Assembly: GCF_007830455.1 (NCBI RefSeq)
Contig: NZ_VLLB01000006.1
Location: 283,985 to 347,984 of the forward strand
DNA: 64,000 nucleotides
Source of the DNA: Pseudoduganella lurida
Lineage (GTDB): Bacteria > Pseudomonadota > Gammaproteobacteria > Burkholderiales > Burkholderiaceae_D
Direction of reading: 5' to 3'
Made by a program: the position numbers and the translations under genes. Below, one piece after another: positions 37,988 through 46,919 of this stretch; within the stretch, counting starts at the first letter, position 1, and each line of letters begins with the position of its first letter. A model generated the notes under the pieces. That model ran no database searches. It was not told the DNA's origin and was given only the letters and a program-made list of their open reading frames with translations.

Positions 37988-39057
37988 CGGGTTTCCTTCG
38001 GTGCCGCTGCAGCGGTGGCCGGTGCCGCCGCCGGCGCGGCCGGACGCAGGCCCGGTGCGGCGGCCGGGGCTGCCGGCGCCACGGTCGGGGTGACTGCCGC
38101 AGCCGGCGCAGCCGCAGTCGCAGGCGCTGTGCCGGCGCCGGCATCCTTGCCTGCATCCTTGGCCGGTTCCTTTTTCTTCCTGCCCGGCTTGACGATCTCT
38201 TCTTCCGGCGGCCGCGGCGGCATCTCGGGCAACGACATCAGGATCAGCAGCTGGGTATTGCGCTCGATGCCGGCCAGCGGCTGGCAGACGATGCGGCCGA
38301 ACATGCCGTTGGCCGTGTTCTCCACCTGCGTGACGCGGGCCACGGCCAGGCCGGCCGGGTAGATGCCGTCGATGCCGGAGGTGATCAGGATATCGCCGAC
38401 GACCACATCGGCGTTCGGCGCCATGAAGCGCAGGTCGAGATTGCCGGACTGGCCGCGGCCATAGGCCACGCTGCGCAGGCCGTTGCGCAGCACCTGCACG
38501 GGGATCGCCTGCTCCTTGTCGGTCAGCAGCGTGACTTCGGACGTAAAGGGGAACACGCGGGTCACCTGGCCGACCACGCCAGCGTTGTCGATCACGGGCA
38601 GCCCGGTGGTCACGCCCTGCTGCGTGCCGCGGTTCAGGATGACCTTGCGGGTGAACACATCGCGGGCGTTGTAGAGGATTTCGGCCAGCATCGTCTTGCC
38701 CGGCACTTTTTCACGCGCTTCGAGCAGCTTGCGCAGCTGCGCGTTCTCGGCCTGCGTGAGCTGGGCCTGCTGCAGCGTGTGCGCCAGCACGATCTGCTGG
38801 GTGCGCAGGTCGTGCACCTGTTTTTCCAGGGCGGACAGGGTGGAGAAGTAGCTGCCCATGCCCATCAGCGCGTCGCGCGGCAGCATGGCCACCACCTGCA
38901 GCGGATACAGCACGGTGCCCACTGCCTGGCGCACGAAGGACAGCGCGCCGACGCGCGAGTCGAAGACCAGCAGCGCGATCGACAGGCAGGCGCAGATCAT
39001 CATCTTGGCGCGCGCGGACGCCCCTTGCTTGAAGAGTGGCGGCGGACTGTATTCCAT
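37984..39057 (-). CDS. mreC: Cell shape-determining protein MreC, 357 aa
   Basis: Bitopic periplasmic scaffold that activates PBP2. A cytoplasmic start (MEYSPPPLFKQGASARAKM) is followed by a transmembrane helix at about 19-38. A coiled coil lies at about 65-110, and the beta domain at about 110-270 (RGTQQGVTTGLPVIDNAGVV). The C-terminal ~75 residues are a charged then Ala/Pro/Val tail that is longer than in E. coli. It sits 116 bases downstream of mreB in the same operon. Confidence 0.95.
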   Translation of the reverse strand: MEYSPPPLFKQGASARAKMMICACLSIALLVFDSRVGALSFVRQAVGTVLYPLQVVAMLPRDALMGMGSYFSTLSALEKQVHDLRTQQIVLAHTLQQAQLTQAENAQLRKLLEAREKVPGKTMLAEILYNARDVFTRKVILNRGTQQGVTTGLPVIDNAGVVGQVTRVFPFTSEVTLLTDKEQAIPVQVLRNGLRSVAYGRGQSGNLDLRFMAPNADVVVGDILITSGIDGIYPAGLAVARVTQVENTANGMFGRIVCQPLAGIERNTQLLILMSLPEMPPRPPEEEIVKPGRKKKEPAKDAGKDAGAGTAPATAAAPAAAVTPTVAPAAPAAAPGLRPAAPAAAPATAAAAPKETR

Positions 39058-39173
39058 AAATCCATCAAGGACGGGAACGGCCGTGGTTCAGCTTGTGGCT
39101 TCACCAGGTGCGATACGGCCGCTCCGGTAATGCGAACGCTTGTTGCAAAGCTGCCGGCAAAGCCAGCCGGACT

Positions 39174-40217
39174 TTACTCGTACGAGAAGATCGAACCCAG
39201 CTGGTCCATGCGTTCCAGCGCCATGCCGGAGCCGCGCACCACGCACGTCAGCGGGTCTTCGGCCACCAGCACCGGCAGGCCCGTCTCTTCCATCAGCAGG
39301 CGGTCCAGGTCGCGCAGCAGCGCGCCGCCACCCGTCAGCATCATGCCCTTCTCGGCGATGTCGGCGCCCAGTTCCGGCGGCGTCTGTTCCAGCGCGTTCT
39401 TCACGGCCGACACGATATTGTTCAGCGGGTCCGTCAGCGCTTCCAGGATCTCGTTCGACGAGATGGTGAACGAACGGGGAATGCCTTCGGACAGGTTGCG
39501 GCCCTTGACTTCCATTTCCTTCACTTCGGAGCCCGGGAACGCGGAGCCGATCGCCTTCTTGATCGCCTCGGCCGTCTGTTCGCCGATCAGCATGCCGTAG
39601 TTGCGGCGGATGTAGTTGACGATGGCTTCGTCGAACTTGTCGCCGCCCACGCGCACGGAACCTTTATAGACCATGCCGCCCAGCGAGATGATGCCCACTT
39701 CCGTGGTGCCGCCGCCGATGTCGACGACCATCGAGCCCGTGGCGTCCGAAACCGGCAGGCCGGCGCCGATCGCGGCGGCCATCGGTTCTTCGATCAGGTA
39801 CACCTGGGAGGCGCCGGCGCCCAGCGCCGATTCGCGGATCGCGCGGCGTTCCACCTGGGTGGAACCGCAGGGCACGCAGATGATGATGCGCGGCGAGGGG
39901 CGGAAGAACTTCGAGTCGTGCACCATGCGGATGAACTGCTTGAGCATCTGTTCGGTGACGGTGAAGTCGGCGATCACGCCATCCTTCATCGGGCGGATCG
40001 CCTCGATATTGCCGGGCACCTTGCCCAGCATCTGCTTGGCTTCCTTGCCGACTGCCTGGATGGTTTTCTTGCCGTTCGGGCCACCTTCCTGACGGATCGC
40101 CACGACCGAGGGTTCGTCGAGCACGATGCCGGAACCGCGCACGTAAATGAGGGTATTTGCCGTGCCGAGGTCAATGGCCAGGTCCGACGAGATGTACCTG
40201 CGTAAAAAACCGAACAT
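39174..40217 (-). CDS. mreB: Actin-like rod shape protein MreB, 347 aa
   Basis: Forms the membrane-bound filaments that guide side-wall synthesis. The ATG at 40217 gives MFGFLRRYISSDLAIDLGTA. ATP-site motifs are IDLGTANTLIYV, VDIGGGTTEVGI and the final MLTGGGALLRDLDRLL. The length equals that of E. coli MreB. It is the first gene of the six-gene mreBCD-mrdA-rodA-rlpA unit and faces gatC across a 330-base gap. Confidence 0.97.
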   Translation of the reverse strand: MFGFLRRYISSDLAIDLGTANTLIYVRGSGIVLDEPSVVAIRQEGGPNGKKTIQAVGKEAKQMLGKVPGNIEAIRPMKDGVIADFTVTEQMLKQFIRMVHDSKFFRPSPRIIICVPCGSTQVERRAIRESALGAGASQVYLIEEPMAAAIGAGLPVSDATGSMVVDIGGGTTEVGIISLGGMVYKGSVRVGGDKFDEAIVNYIRRNYGMLIGEQTAEAIKKAIGSAFPGSEVKEMEVKGRNLSEGIPRSFTISSNEILEALTDPLNNIVSAVKNALEQTPPELGADIAEKGMMLTGGGALLRDLDRLLMEETGLPVLVAEDPLTCVVRGSGMALERMDQLGSIFSYE

Positions 40218-40547
40218 GAGTATCCTGTATCGCGAGCCGCACAAGGGCAGTTAAAAATGGATGCGAAAAATAAGGTAATGCCCGAGGCAAAACCTGAGGT
40301 AATGCACGAGTCGATGCGGCGGCTAGTCACTCTCTTCCTGGAGCCGGTCCATGCCCCCAGGGCGCCAGCAACGCATCAACCCGCCATTCTACCTTATAAT
40401 TCTCCGGATATTTGCCCTATATCCACGCAAACGTGCAGCTCGACAACCATGTTTTTCGGCGGGTTTAATGGGTTTATAAGACCAAGATGGACGATGTTGC
40501 AAAAGTCTTGACGATTCAATAACCAAATACCGCGCGCTTCCCGAACC
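40218..40547. other. Divergent 330-base gap between mreB and gatC
   Basis: No gene is seen. It should hold the promoters of both operons. On the mreB side, GGTAATGCCCGAG (40274-40286) and GGTAATGCACGAG (40298-40310) form a direct repeat 24 bases apart. A TATAAT at 40395-40400 could serve gatC but has no clear -35 partner. Confidence 0.6.
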
Positions 40548-40847
40548 ATGTCCCTGACACCTACCGACGTAAAACGCATTGCCAACCTGGCCCAACTGGA
40601 AATGGACGAAGCCGCGTCCGCCGCCATGCTGGACAAGCTGAACGGCATTTTCGCGCTGGCCGGCGAAATGGCGGCCGTCGATACCGAAAGTATCGCGCCA
40701 CTGGCGCATCCACTGGCGGCCCATATGCAGGTGGCGCTGCGGTTGCGCGAAGACGCGCCCACGGAACCGGACCGCCGCGACGCCTACCAGCAGGTGGCGC
40801 CGAAGACCGAGGACGGCCTGTACCTCGTGCCGAAGGTAATCGACTAA
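40548..40847 (+). CDS. gatC: Aspartyl/glutamyl-tRNA amidotransferase subunit C, 99 aa
   Basis: Small bridging subunit of GatCAB, which amidates misacylated Glu-tRNA-Gln and Asp-tRNA-Asn. Typical start MSLTPTDVKRIANLAQLEMD and end PKTEDGLYLVPKVID. The length is normal. It is 37 bases upstream of gatA on the same strand. Confidence 0.96.
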   Translation: MSLTPTDVKRIANLAQLEMDEAASAAMLDKLNGIFALAGEMAAVDTESIAPLAHPLAAHMQVALRLREDAPTEPDRRDAYQQVAPKTEDGLYLVPKVID

Positions 40848-40884
40848 TTCAGCAGGCTGCGGCATTGCGCCGCGCCGAGACAAT

Positions 40885-42372
40885 ATGATCCATACCAAAA
40901 CACTGAAAGAGCTGTCGACGCTGCTGCAGTCGAAACAGCTGTCCGCCACCGAGCTGGCCACGCACTACCTCGACCGCATCGAGGCAAGCGACCTGAATGC
41001 CTTCCTGCACGTCGACCGCGCCCTGACGCTGGCGCAGGCCGCCGATGCCGATGCGCGCCTCGCCGCCGGCCACGCGCACGCGCTGACGGGCGTGCCGGTC
41101 GCGCACAAGGACATTTTCGTGACGCGCGACTGGCGCTCCACGGCCGGCTCGAAGATGCTGGCGAACTACGTGAGCCCGTTCGATGCGACCGTCGTCGAGA
41201 AACTGCATGGCGTGGGCATGGTCCACCTGGGCAAGCTCAATTGCGACGAATTCGCCATGGGCTCAGGCAACGAGAACTCCGCGTTCGGCGCCGTGAAGAA
41301 CCCGTGGGACAAGCGCGCCGTACCGGGCGGCTCGTCCGGCGGTTCCGCTGCCGCCGTGGCCGCGCGCCTGGCGCCGGCCGTGACGGGTACCGATACGGGC
41401 GGCTCGATCCGCCAGCCGGCCTCGTTCTGCGGCATCACCGGCATCAAGCCGACCTACGGCCGCGTATCGCGCTTCGGCATGATCGCGTTTGCCTCGTCGC
41501 TCGACCAGGGCGGCCCGATGGCGCAGACGGCGGAAGACTGCGCCCTGCTCCTCTCCGCGATGGCGGGCTACGACGAGCGCGACTCGACAAGCCTGACGCC
41601 GGAACAGGGTGGCGTGCATGAAGACTTCACGCGCAACCTGAACGAGCCATTGAAGGGCCTGCGCATCGGCGTGCCGAAGGAATACTTCGGCGAAGGGCTT
41701 GCCGCGGACGTGGAAGCGGCCGTGCGCGCGGCGCTGGACAAGTTCGTCGAGCTGGGCGCCACGCTGGTGGACATCTCGCTGCCGAACACCGCCCTGTCGA
41801 TCCCGGCCTACTACATGATCGCGCCGGCCGAGGCCTCGTCGAACCTGTCGCGCTTCGACGGCGTGCGCTACGGCTTCCGCGCCGAGGGTTATAAAGACCT
41901 GCAGGACATGTACAAGAAGACGCGCGCCCAGGGCTTCGGCCCCGAGGTGCAGCGCCGCATCATGGTCGGCACCTACGTGCTGTGCCACGGCTACTACGAC
42001 GCCTACTACGTGAAGGCGCAGAAGATCCGCCGCCTGATCGCCGACGATTTCGCCAGGGTCCTCTCCGGCGCCGATGCCGTCTGCGACGTGATCATGGGCC
42101 CGGTCGCGCCGACCGTGGCGTGGGACCTGGGCGCCCAGACGGACGACCCGGTGAAGAACTACCTGGCCGACATCTTCACGCTGTCCACCAGCCTGGCTGG
42201 CCTGCCCGGCATGTCGATCCCCTGCGGGTTCGGCACCGGTGACACGAATGCGAACCGCCCCGTGGGCCTGCAGCTGATCGGCAACTACTTCGCCGAGGCG
42301 AAGCTGCTGAACATCGCCCACCAGTACCAGCAGGCGACCGACTGGCACACGCGCGCACCGAGCGGCATCTAA
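40885..42372 (+). CDS. gatA: Aspartyl/glutamyl-tRNA amidotransferase subunit A, 495 aa
   Basis: Amidase subunit that releases ammonia from glutamine. The Ser-cisSer-Lys catalytic machinery is seen: VAHKDIF carries the lysine region, and the signature GGSSGGSAAAVAARLAP and GTDTGGSIRQPASFCG carry the two serines. The final part matches GatA (IGNYFAEAKLLNIAHQYQ). It is the middle gene of gatCAB. Confidence 0.97.
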   Translation: MIHTKTLKELSTLLQSKQLSATELATHYLDRIEASDLNAFLHVDRALTLAQAADADARLAAGHAHALTGVPVAHKDIFVTRDWRSTAGSKMLANYVSPFDATVVEKLHGVGMVHLGKLNCDEFAMGSGNENSAFGAVKNPWDKRAVPGGSSGGSAAAVAARLAPAVTGTDTGGSIRQPASFCGITGIKPTYGRVSRFGMIAFASSLDQGGPMAQTAEDCALLLSAMAGYDERDSTSLTPEQGGVHEDFTRNLNEPLKGLRIGVPKEYFGEGLAADVEAAVRAALDKFVELGATLVDISLPNTALSIPAYYMIAPAEASSNLSRFDGVRYGFRAEGYKDLQDMYKKTRAQGFGPEVQRRIMVGTYVLCHGYYDAYYVKAQKIRRLIADDFARVLSGADAVCDVIMGPVAPTVAWDLGAQTDDPVKNYLADIFTLSTSLAGLPGMSIPCGFGTGDTNANRPVGLQLIGNYFAEAKLLNIAHQYQQATDWHTRAPSGI

Positions 42373-42391
42373 GAAGACAAGGAATACAGCT

Positions 42392-43852
42392 ATGGAATGG
42401 GAAGTCGTCATCGGTCTCGAGAACCACGTGCAGCTCACGACCGATTCGAAAATCTTCAGCGGTTCGCCAACCGCCTTCGGCGCCGCGCCGAACACGCAGG
42501 CGAGCCCGGTGGACCTGGCGCTGCCGGGCGTGCTGCCGGTCATGAACAAGCAGGCCGTGGACCGGGCGATCCGCTTCGGCCTGGCCGTGGGCGCGAAGAT
42601 CGCGCCGCAGTCGATCTTCGCCCGCAAGAACTACTTCTATCCGGACCTGCCGAAGGGCTACCAGATCAGCCAGATGGACGACCCGGTCGTGCAGGGCGGC
42701 TCGCTGACGTTCGGCTACGAGAAGGACGGCAAGTTCGTCACGAAGACGGTGAACCTGACGCGCGCGCACCTGGAAGAAGACGCCGGCAAATCGCTGCACG
42801 AGGATTACCACGGCATGTCCGGCATCGACCTGAACCGTGCCGGCACGCCGCTGCTGGAGATCGTGTCGGAACCGGAGATCCGCTCGGCGCAGGAAGCCGT
42901 GGCGTATGCGAAGGCGCTGCATGGCCTGGTGATGTGGCTGGGCGTCTGCGACGGCAACATGCAGGAAGGCTCGTTCCGCTGCGACGTGAACGTTTCAGTG
43001 CGGCCGAAAGGTCAAACGGAGTTCGGCACGCGCTGCGAGATCAAGAACCTGAACTCGTTCCGCTTCATCGAGGAAGCCGTCAACGTGGAAGTGCGCCGCC
43101 AGATCGAACTGATCGAGGATGGCGGCAAGGTGCAGCAGGCCACGCGCCTGTACGATCCGGATAAGAAGGAAACGCGCTCGATGCGCAGCAAGGAAGACGC
43201 GCAGGACTACCGCTACTTCCCCGATCCGGACCTGCCGCCGCTGGCCATCTCCGAGGAATGGATCGCACAGGTGAAGGCATCCATGCCCGAGCTGCCGGCC
43301 GTGATGCGCGAGCGCTTCGTGAACGAGTACAAGCTGCCGGAATACGATTCGCTGGTGCTGACCTCGTCGAAGGCGATGGCGACATACTTCGAAGCGGTGG
43401 TCGCGAAAGCGGGCCAGGAGAACGCCAAGGCCGCGGCCAACTGGCTGATGGGCGACGTCTCGTCCACCCTGAACCGCAACGATGTCGACATCGCCGACGC
43501 GCCCGTGACACCGGCGCAGCTGGCCGGCATGTTGAAGCGCATCGCCGATGGCACGATCTCGAACAAGGCCGCCAAGGAAGTGTTCCAGGGCCTGTGGGAA
43601 GCCAATTCCGAGGACGAGGGCCTGGTCGACGCCATCATCAAGGACAAGGACCTGGGCCAGGTCTCCGATTCCGGCGCGCTGGCCGCGATCGTGGACGAAG
43701 TCCTCGCCAACAACGCCAAGTCGGTCGAGCAGTACCGCGCCGGCAAGGAAGCGGCGATCAATGCGCTGATCGGCCAGGCGATGAAGGCCTCGAAAGGCAA
43801 GGCCAATCCGGCCCAGCTTACCGAGCTGCTGAAGGCGAAGCTGGCGGGCTGA
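42392..43852 (+). CDS. gatB: Aspartyl/glutamyl-tRNA amidotransferase subunit B, 486 aa
   Basis: Binds the misacylated tRNA and activates the carboxylate with ATP. The cradle domain starts MEWEVVIGLENHVQLTTDSK. The motif YPDLPKGYQISQMDDPV and the zinc/ATP region (RAGTPLLEIVSEPEIRS) are intact. The C-terminal YqeY-like domain ends NPAQLTELLKAKLAG. It ends 16 bases before a perfect 60-bp palindrome that may act as the operon terminator. Confidence 0.97.
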   Translation: MEWEVVIGLENHVQLTTDSKIFSGSPTAFGAAPNTQASPVDLALPGVLPVMNKQAVDRAIRFGLAVGAKIAPQSIFARKNYFYPDLPKGYQISQMDDPVVQGGSLTFGYEKDGKFVTKTVNLTRAHLEEDAGKSLHEDYHGMSGIDLNRAGTPLLEIVSEPEIRSAQEAVAYAKALHGLVMWLGVCDGNMQEGSFRCDVNVSVRPKGQTEFGTRCEIKNLNSFRFIEEAVNVEVRRQIELIEDGGKVQQATRLYDPDKKETRSMRSKEDAQDYRYFPDPDLPPLAISEEWIAQVKASMPELPAVMRERFVNEYKLPEYDSLVLTSSKAMATYFEAVVAKAGQENAKAAANWLMGDVSSTLNRNDVDIADAPVTPAQLAGMLKRIADGTISNKAAKEVFQGLWEANSEDEGLVDAIIKDKDLGQVSDSGALAAIVDEVLANNAKSVEQYRAGKEAAINALIGQAMKASKGKANPAQLTELLKAKLAG

Positions 43853-43868
43853 TTTCCGGCGCCACATC

Positions 43869-43928
43869 GGGGACAGGCACCTATTCTGGAGCAACACGCG
43901 TGTTGCTCCAGAATAGGTGCCTGTCCCC
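43869..43928. repeat. Perfect 60-bp palindrome with T tract
   Basis: Two 30-base arms, reading GGGGACAGGCACCTATTC... inward, meet with no spacer and no mismatch. Five T residues follow on the plus strand. In RNA it would make a very stable hairpin after gatB and could terminate transcription. The outer ends (GGGGACAGGCACC) resemble the other short dyads in this window. Perfect, spacer-less palindromes of this size are usually unstable, so its presence is notable. Confidence 0.9.
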
Positions 43929-44011
43929 TTTTTCATGCCTCCCTTGTCATGTCGGCGCCGTTTTTCGATGACAATGCTATCGTTGCGTTTGTCCCGACAC
44001 TACGCAACCTC

Positions 44012-45052
44012 ATGATCCGGTTATCGATCGCAGCGCTGCTCGGCGCCACGCTTCCCGCAATCCCGTTCCCCGCACTGGCGGGCGACACCTACGGCTTCCA
44101 CTTCACCCACAAGGACTGGGAACTGGCCTGCGACAACACGCGCACCTGCCGCGCCGCCGGCTACCAGGAGGACGATGGGCGGTTGCCCGCCGTCTCCGTG
44201 CTGCTGGAACGCCAGGCCGGCGCCGGCCAACCCGTCATTGCGAAGGTGCGCATCGGTGACTACGCGGAGGATGCGCCGCGGCCGCAATCGTCCACGCTGG
44301 CGATGTCGATCGACCGCAAGCCGCAGGGCGATGTGCAGCTGGACCCGCAGACATCGACGGCACGACTGGGCACCGCGCAGATGGAAGCGCTGGTGCGCGC
44401 GCTGGCCAAGGACAGCGTGGTGCAGTGGACCGACGGCCACCAGGCCTGGACGGTGTCCGGCAAGGGCGCCGCGGCGGTGCTGCTGAAGATGGACGAATAC
44501 CAGCGCCGCATCGGCACCCACACGGCATTGATCCGGCGCGGGAACCGGGGCGAAGAAAAAGTGGCGGCCGCCGTGCCGGTACCGGAGATCTCGCCGGCGT
44601 CCGCAGGGTCCACCGAAGTGGACCTGCCGCCGGCCGCACGCGCGGCGCTGCTGCGCGAAGTGCGCGGCACGATCGGCAAGGAGGATTGCAGCGGCTTCGC
44701 CGCGGACCGCCTGGCGGCGCTGCGGCTGACACCCGAAAAGCTGCTGGTGCAGGTGCCCTGCTGGACAGGTGCCTACAACGAAGGAACCGCCTTCTGGATC
44801 GCGAACAGGACGGCACCCTACTCGCCCGTGCTGGTGACGCTGGACGGCAGCGACTATGCGGCTGGCGTGGTGAGCGCAACGCAGAAAGGCCGCGGGCTGG
44901 GCGACTGCTGGCGTACGCAGGAATGGGTGTGGGATGGCCGCCGCTTCATGCTGGCGGAAGACGCCACCACCGGCATGTGCCGGATGGTGGCCGCAGGCGG
45001 CGCGTGGAAGCTGTACACCTACACGGCCAAAGTGACGCGCGGCTCTCGGTGA
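44012..45052 (+). CDS. DUF1176 family exported protein, 346 aa
   Basis: The ATG at 44012 (MIRLSIAALLGATLPAIPFP) gives a signal peptide cleaved after ALAGD. Conserved DUF1176 features are FTHKDWELACDNTRTCRAAGY near the N-terminus and paired cysteines later (CSGFAADR, VPCWTGAYN, GDCWRTQEWVWDG, GMCRMV), which suggest disulfides in the periplasm. The function is unknown. It is a single gene, isolated between the 60-bp palindrome and the repeat array at 45076. Confidence 0.9.
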   Translation: MIRLSIAALLGATLPAIPFPALAGDTYGFHFTHKDWELACDNTRTCRAAGYQEDDGRLPAVSVLLERQAGAGQPVIAKVRIGDYAEDAPRPQSSTLAMSIDRKPQGDVQLDPQTSTARLGTAQMEALVRALAKDSVVQWTDGHQAWTVSGKGAAAVLLKMDEYQRRIGTHTALIRRGNRGEEKVAAAVPVPEISPASAGSTEVDLPPAARAALLREVRGTIGKEDCSGFAADRLAALRLTPEKLLVQVPCWTGAYNEGTAFWIANRTAPYSPVLVTLDGSDYAAGVVSATQKGRGLGDCWRTQEWVWDGRRFMLAEDATTGMCRMVAAGGAWKLYTYTAKVTRGSR

Positions 45053-45075
45053 AGGAGCACGGCGATCGAGCGGGT

Positions 45076-45189
45076 GGTGCCTGACGCCATTCCGGTCCGC
45101 GGCTCGCGGCTGGTGCCTACACCATTCCCGACTGCGGCTCAGTTGGTGTCGGACACCGGTTGTGAGTGGCGGGACTGGTGTCGGACACC
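45076..45189. repeat. Degenerate tandem array of GGTGTCGGACACC dyads
   Basis: Two exact 13-bp palindromes GGTGTCGGACACC (45145-45157, 45177-45189) follow two decayed copies, GGTGCCTGACGCC (45076) and GGTGCCTACACC (45112). They are spaced 32-36 bases apart. The array lies between convergent genes. Copy decay runs from right to left. Confidence 0.8.
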
Positions 45190-45230
45190 CGTCGTGCTGC
45201 GACACCCGCCGCGCCCGTCCGGCCCGCCAC

Positions 45231-45752
45231 TTACGGCGTAACGCGCCCTTCGATCGAATCGTCCAGCGTCTTGCCGATCGCGGCACCCACCATGATCTTC
45301 AGGCCGGCCACCAGGTTGCCGTGCTTGTTGTCCCAGTAGTAGCCGTCCGTCGGCACCACGCGGATCACGGTGATGCGCGGGTCGTCCTCGCCTTCGGTGA
45401 ACCAGGTCTTCAGGTCCGGCGTCCACAGTTCGTGGATGCGCGCCTTGTCGCGCGAGATGGTGGCGATGCCGTCCAGGTACAGGAAGCCGGAATGCTTCGA
45501 GCCCTGGAAGTACAGGCGCACTTTCGGATCGGCGGCGATCTCGACGTTCTTCAGGCTGTCCGAGGCGCTCATGAACCACAGGTTGCCGGCATCGTCCACG
45601 TCGAGCACGGACATCGGCCGGGCATCGGAGCCGCTGCTGACGAAGAAGCCGCTGTTGGCTTCGTCGACGAGTTCCTTGATGCGCTTGACGGCCTCGGGGC
45701 CGCTCACGTCCTTGTGATTCTGTTCGGGTTGGTTACGGTTGATGGAATCCAT
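45231..45752 (-). CDS. Pyridoxamine 5'-phosphate oxidase-like general stress protein, 173 aa
   Basis: Split-barrel FMN-binding fold of the general stress protein 26 type. Typical blocks are RPMSVLDVDDAGNLWFMSA, DPKVRLYFQG and GFLYLDGIATISRDKARI. There is no signal peptide or membrane segment. Such proteins bind flavin or related cofactors and are often stress-induced; the reaction is not defined. The start at ATG 45752 follows a GGAGAC ribosome site. It stands alone. Confidence 0.9.
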   Translation of the reverse strand: MDSINRNQPEQNHKDVSGPEAVKRIKELVDEANSGFFVSSGSDARPMSVLDVDDAGNLWFMSASDSLKNVEIAADPKVRLYFQGSKHSGFLYLDGIATISRDKARIHELWTPDLKTWFTEGEDDPRITVIRVVPTDGYYWDNKHGNLVAGLKIMVGAAIGKTLDDSIEGRVTP

Positions 45753-45847
45753 GGAAGTCTCCTATGCGAGCTGTGAATGGTAGTGGCGCAGCGGCGCACG
45801 GTCTGTGGGGTGCCTAACCGTTGCACCGGATCGCCGCCACGGGCAGT

Positions 45848-46807
45848 TCAGTTGCGCCCGCGCGCGAGCCCCACGCCGACCGCCGTGGCCAGCAGGGCCA
45901 CGCCCAGCACCAGCGCCTTGCTGGCCGGCTGGCTGGACGGGCGTTCGCCACCGACGCCGCTTGCCTCCCTCGGCGGCGCATACAGCGTGCCTTCGGTGAC
46001 GGGAGCGGGATCGGCCTTCCGCGTCCAGCGTTCCATGAAGCGGTCCATCAGCACGGCCGCGATCGGATTGGCAAACGAGGCGAGCTTGAGCAGCGGTGCC
46101 GGCATGCCGACCACCGTCGTGGCGCGCGGCTGCCTTGCCAGCTTGACGATGGCCCGCGCCACCTGGTCCGGCATCAGCGCGCCGGGCGGGAACGACAGCC
46201 GGGCGCCCGTGTAGTTGGCCGCGTGGTGCACGGCCGGCGTGTCGACGAAGGTGGGATAGACGTCGCAGATGTGGATGTCAGGCTGCCGGTGCAGCTCGCC
46301 CCGCAGTGCCGCGGAAAAGCCGCGCAGGCCGAACTTGCTGGCAGCATAGGCAGCCGCGTAGGGCGCCGTGACATAGCCGCCCACGGAGATCATGTTGACC
46401 CAGATGCCGTGGCCCTGCGCCTGGAAGATCGGCAGCACGGCATGGGCATCGTTCATGTGGCTGACCAGATTCGTTTCGATCACGCGCTGGTGATCGGCGA
46501 TGGGCACGTCGGCGAACTTGCCGACCACGCCGATGCCCACGTCGCTGAACCACAGGTCGATGCCGCCGAGGGCAGCGCGCGCCTGCGCGGCGAAGTCCGC
46601 CACGGCATCGGCATCGGTCACGTCGACGAGGCCCACCTGCGCCGTGCCGCCTGCCTCGCGGCAGCGCCGGGCAATGTCATCCAGGCCCGCTTCGCCGCGC
46701 GCCCCCAGGACGAGGTGGCTGCCCTGGCGGGCAAAAGCGATCGCGGTGGCGGCACCGATCCCGCTCGATGCGCCGGTGATGACGACGCGGAGCTGCTTGT
46801 TCCTCAT
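45848..46807 (-). CDS. SDR family oxidoreductase with C-terminal membrane anchor, 319 aa
   Basis: The cofactor loop is VITGASSGIGAATA, the catalytic serine is in NMISVGG, and the Tyr-Lys pair is in YAAAYAASKFG. The ATG at 46807 is preferred, with AAAGG upstream; a GTG at 46816 would add three residues. After about residue 270 the enzyme fold ends, and a Pro/Ser linker leads to a terminal hydrophobic helix (ALVLGVALLATAVGVGLARG). It is therefore tail-anchored to the inner membrane. The substrate is unknown. Confidence 0.9.
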   Translation of the reverse strand: MRNKQLRVVITGASSGIGAATAIAFARQGSHLVLGARGEAGLDDIARRCREAGGTAQVGLVDVTDADAVADFAAQARAALGGIDLWFSDVGIGVVGKFADVPIADHQRVIETNLVSHMNDAHAVLPIFQAQGHGIWVNMISVGGYVTAPYAAAYAASKFGLRGFSAALRGELHRQPDIHICDVYPTFVDTPAVHHAANYTGARLSFPPGALMPDQVARAIVKLARQPRATTVVGMPAPLLKLASFANPIAAVLMDRFMERWTRKADPAPVTEGTLYAPPREASGVGGERPSSQPASKALVLGVALLATAVGVGLARGRN

Positions 46808-46919
46808 GCTGTACACCTTTCAACGGTGGCAGCCGGAAGGCTGCCTCGCCCCCATGGTGCCCCAGCGGCGCCGTTGTACGTCGCACGCCACCGCCACGCG
46901 CGCGGGGGCGCGGGCCGTA

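Noticed and set aside
40389..40961. Minus-strand frame opposite gatC
   Set aside because: gatC on the plus strand is certain and complete; the opposite frame has no homology-like pattern.
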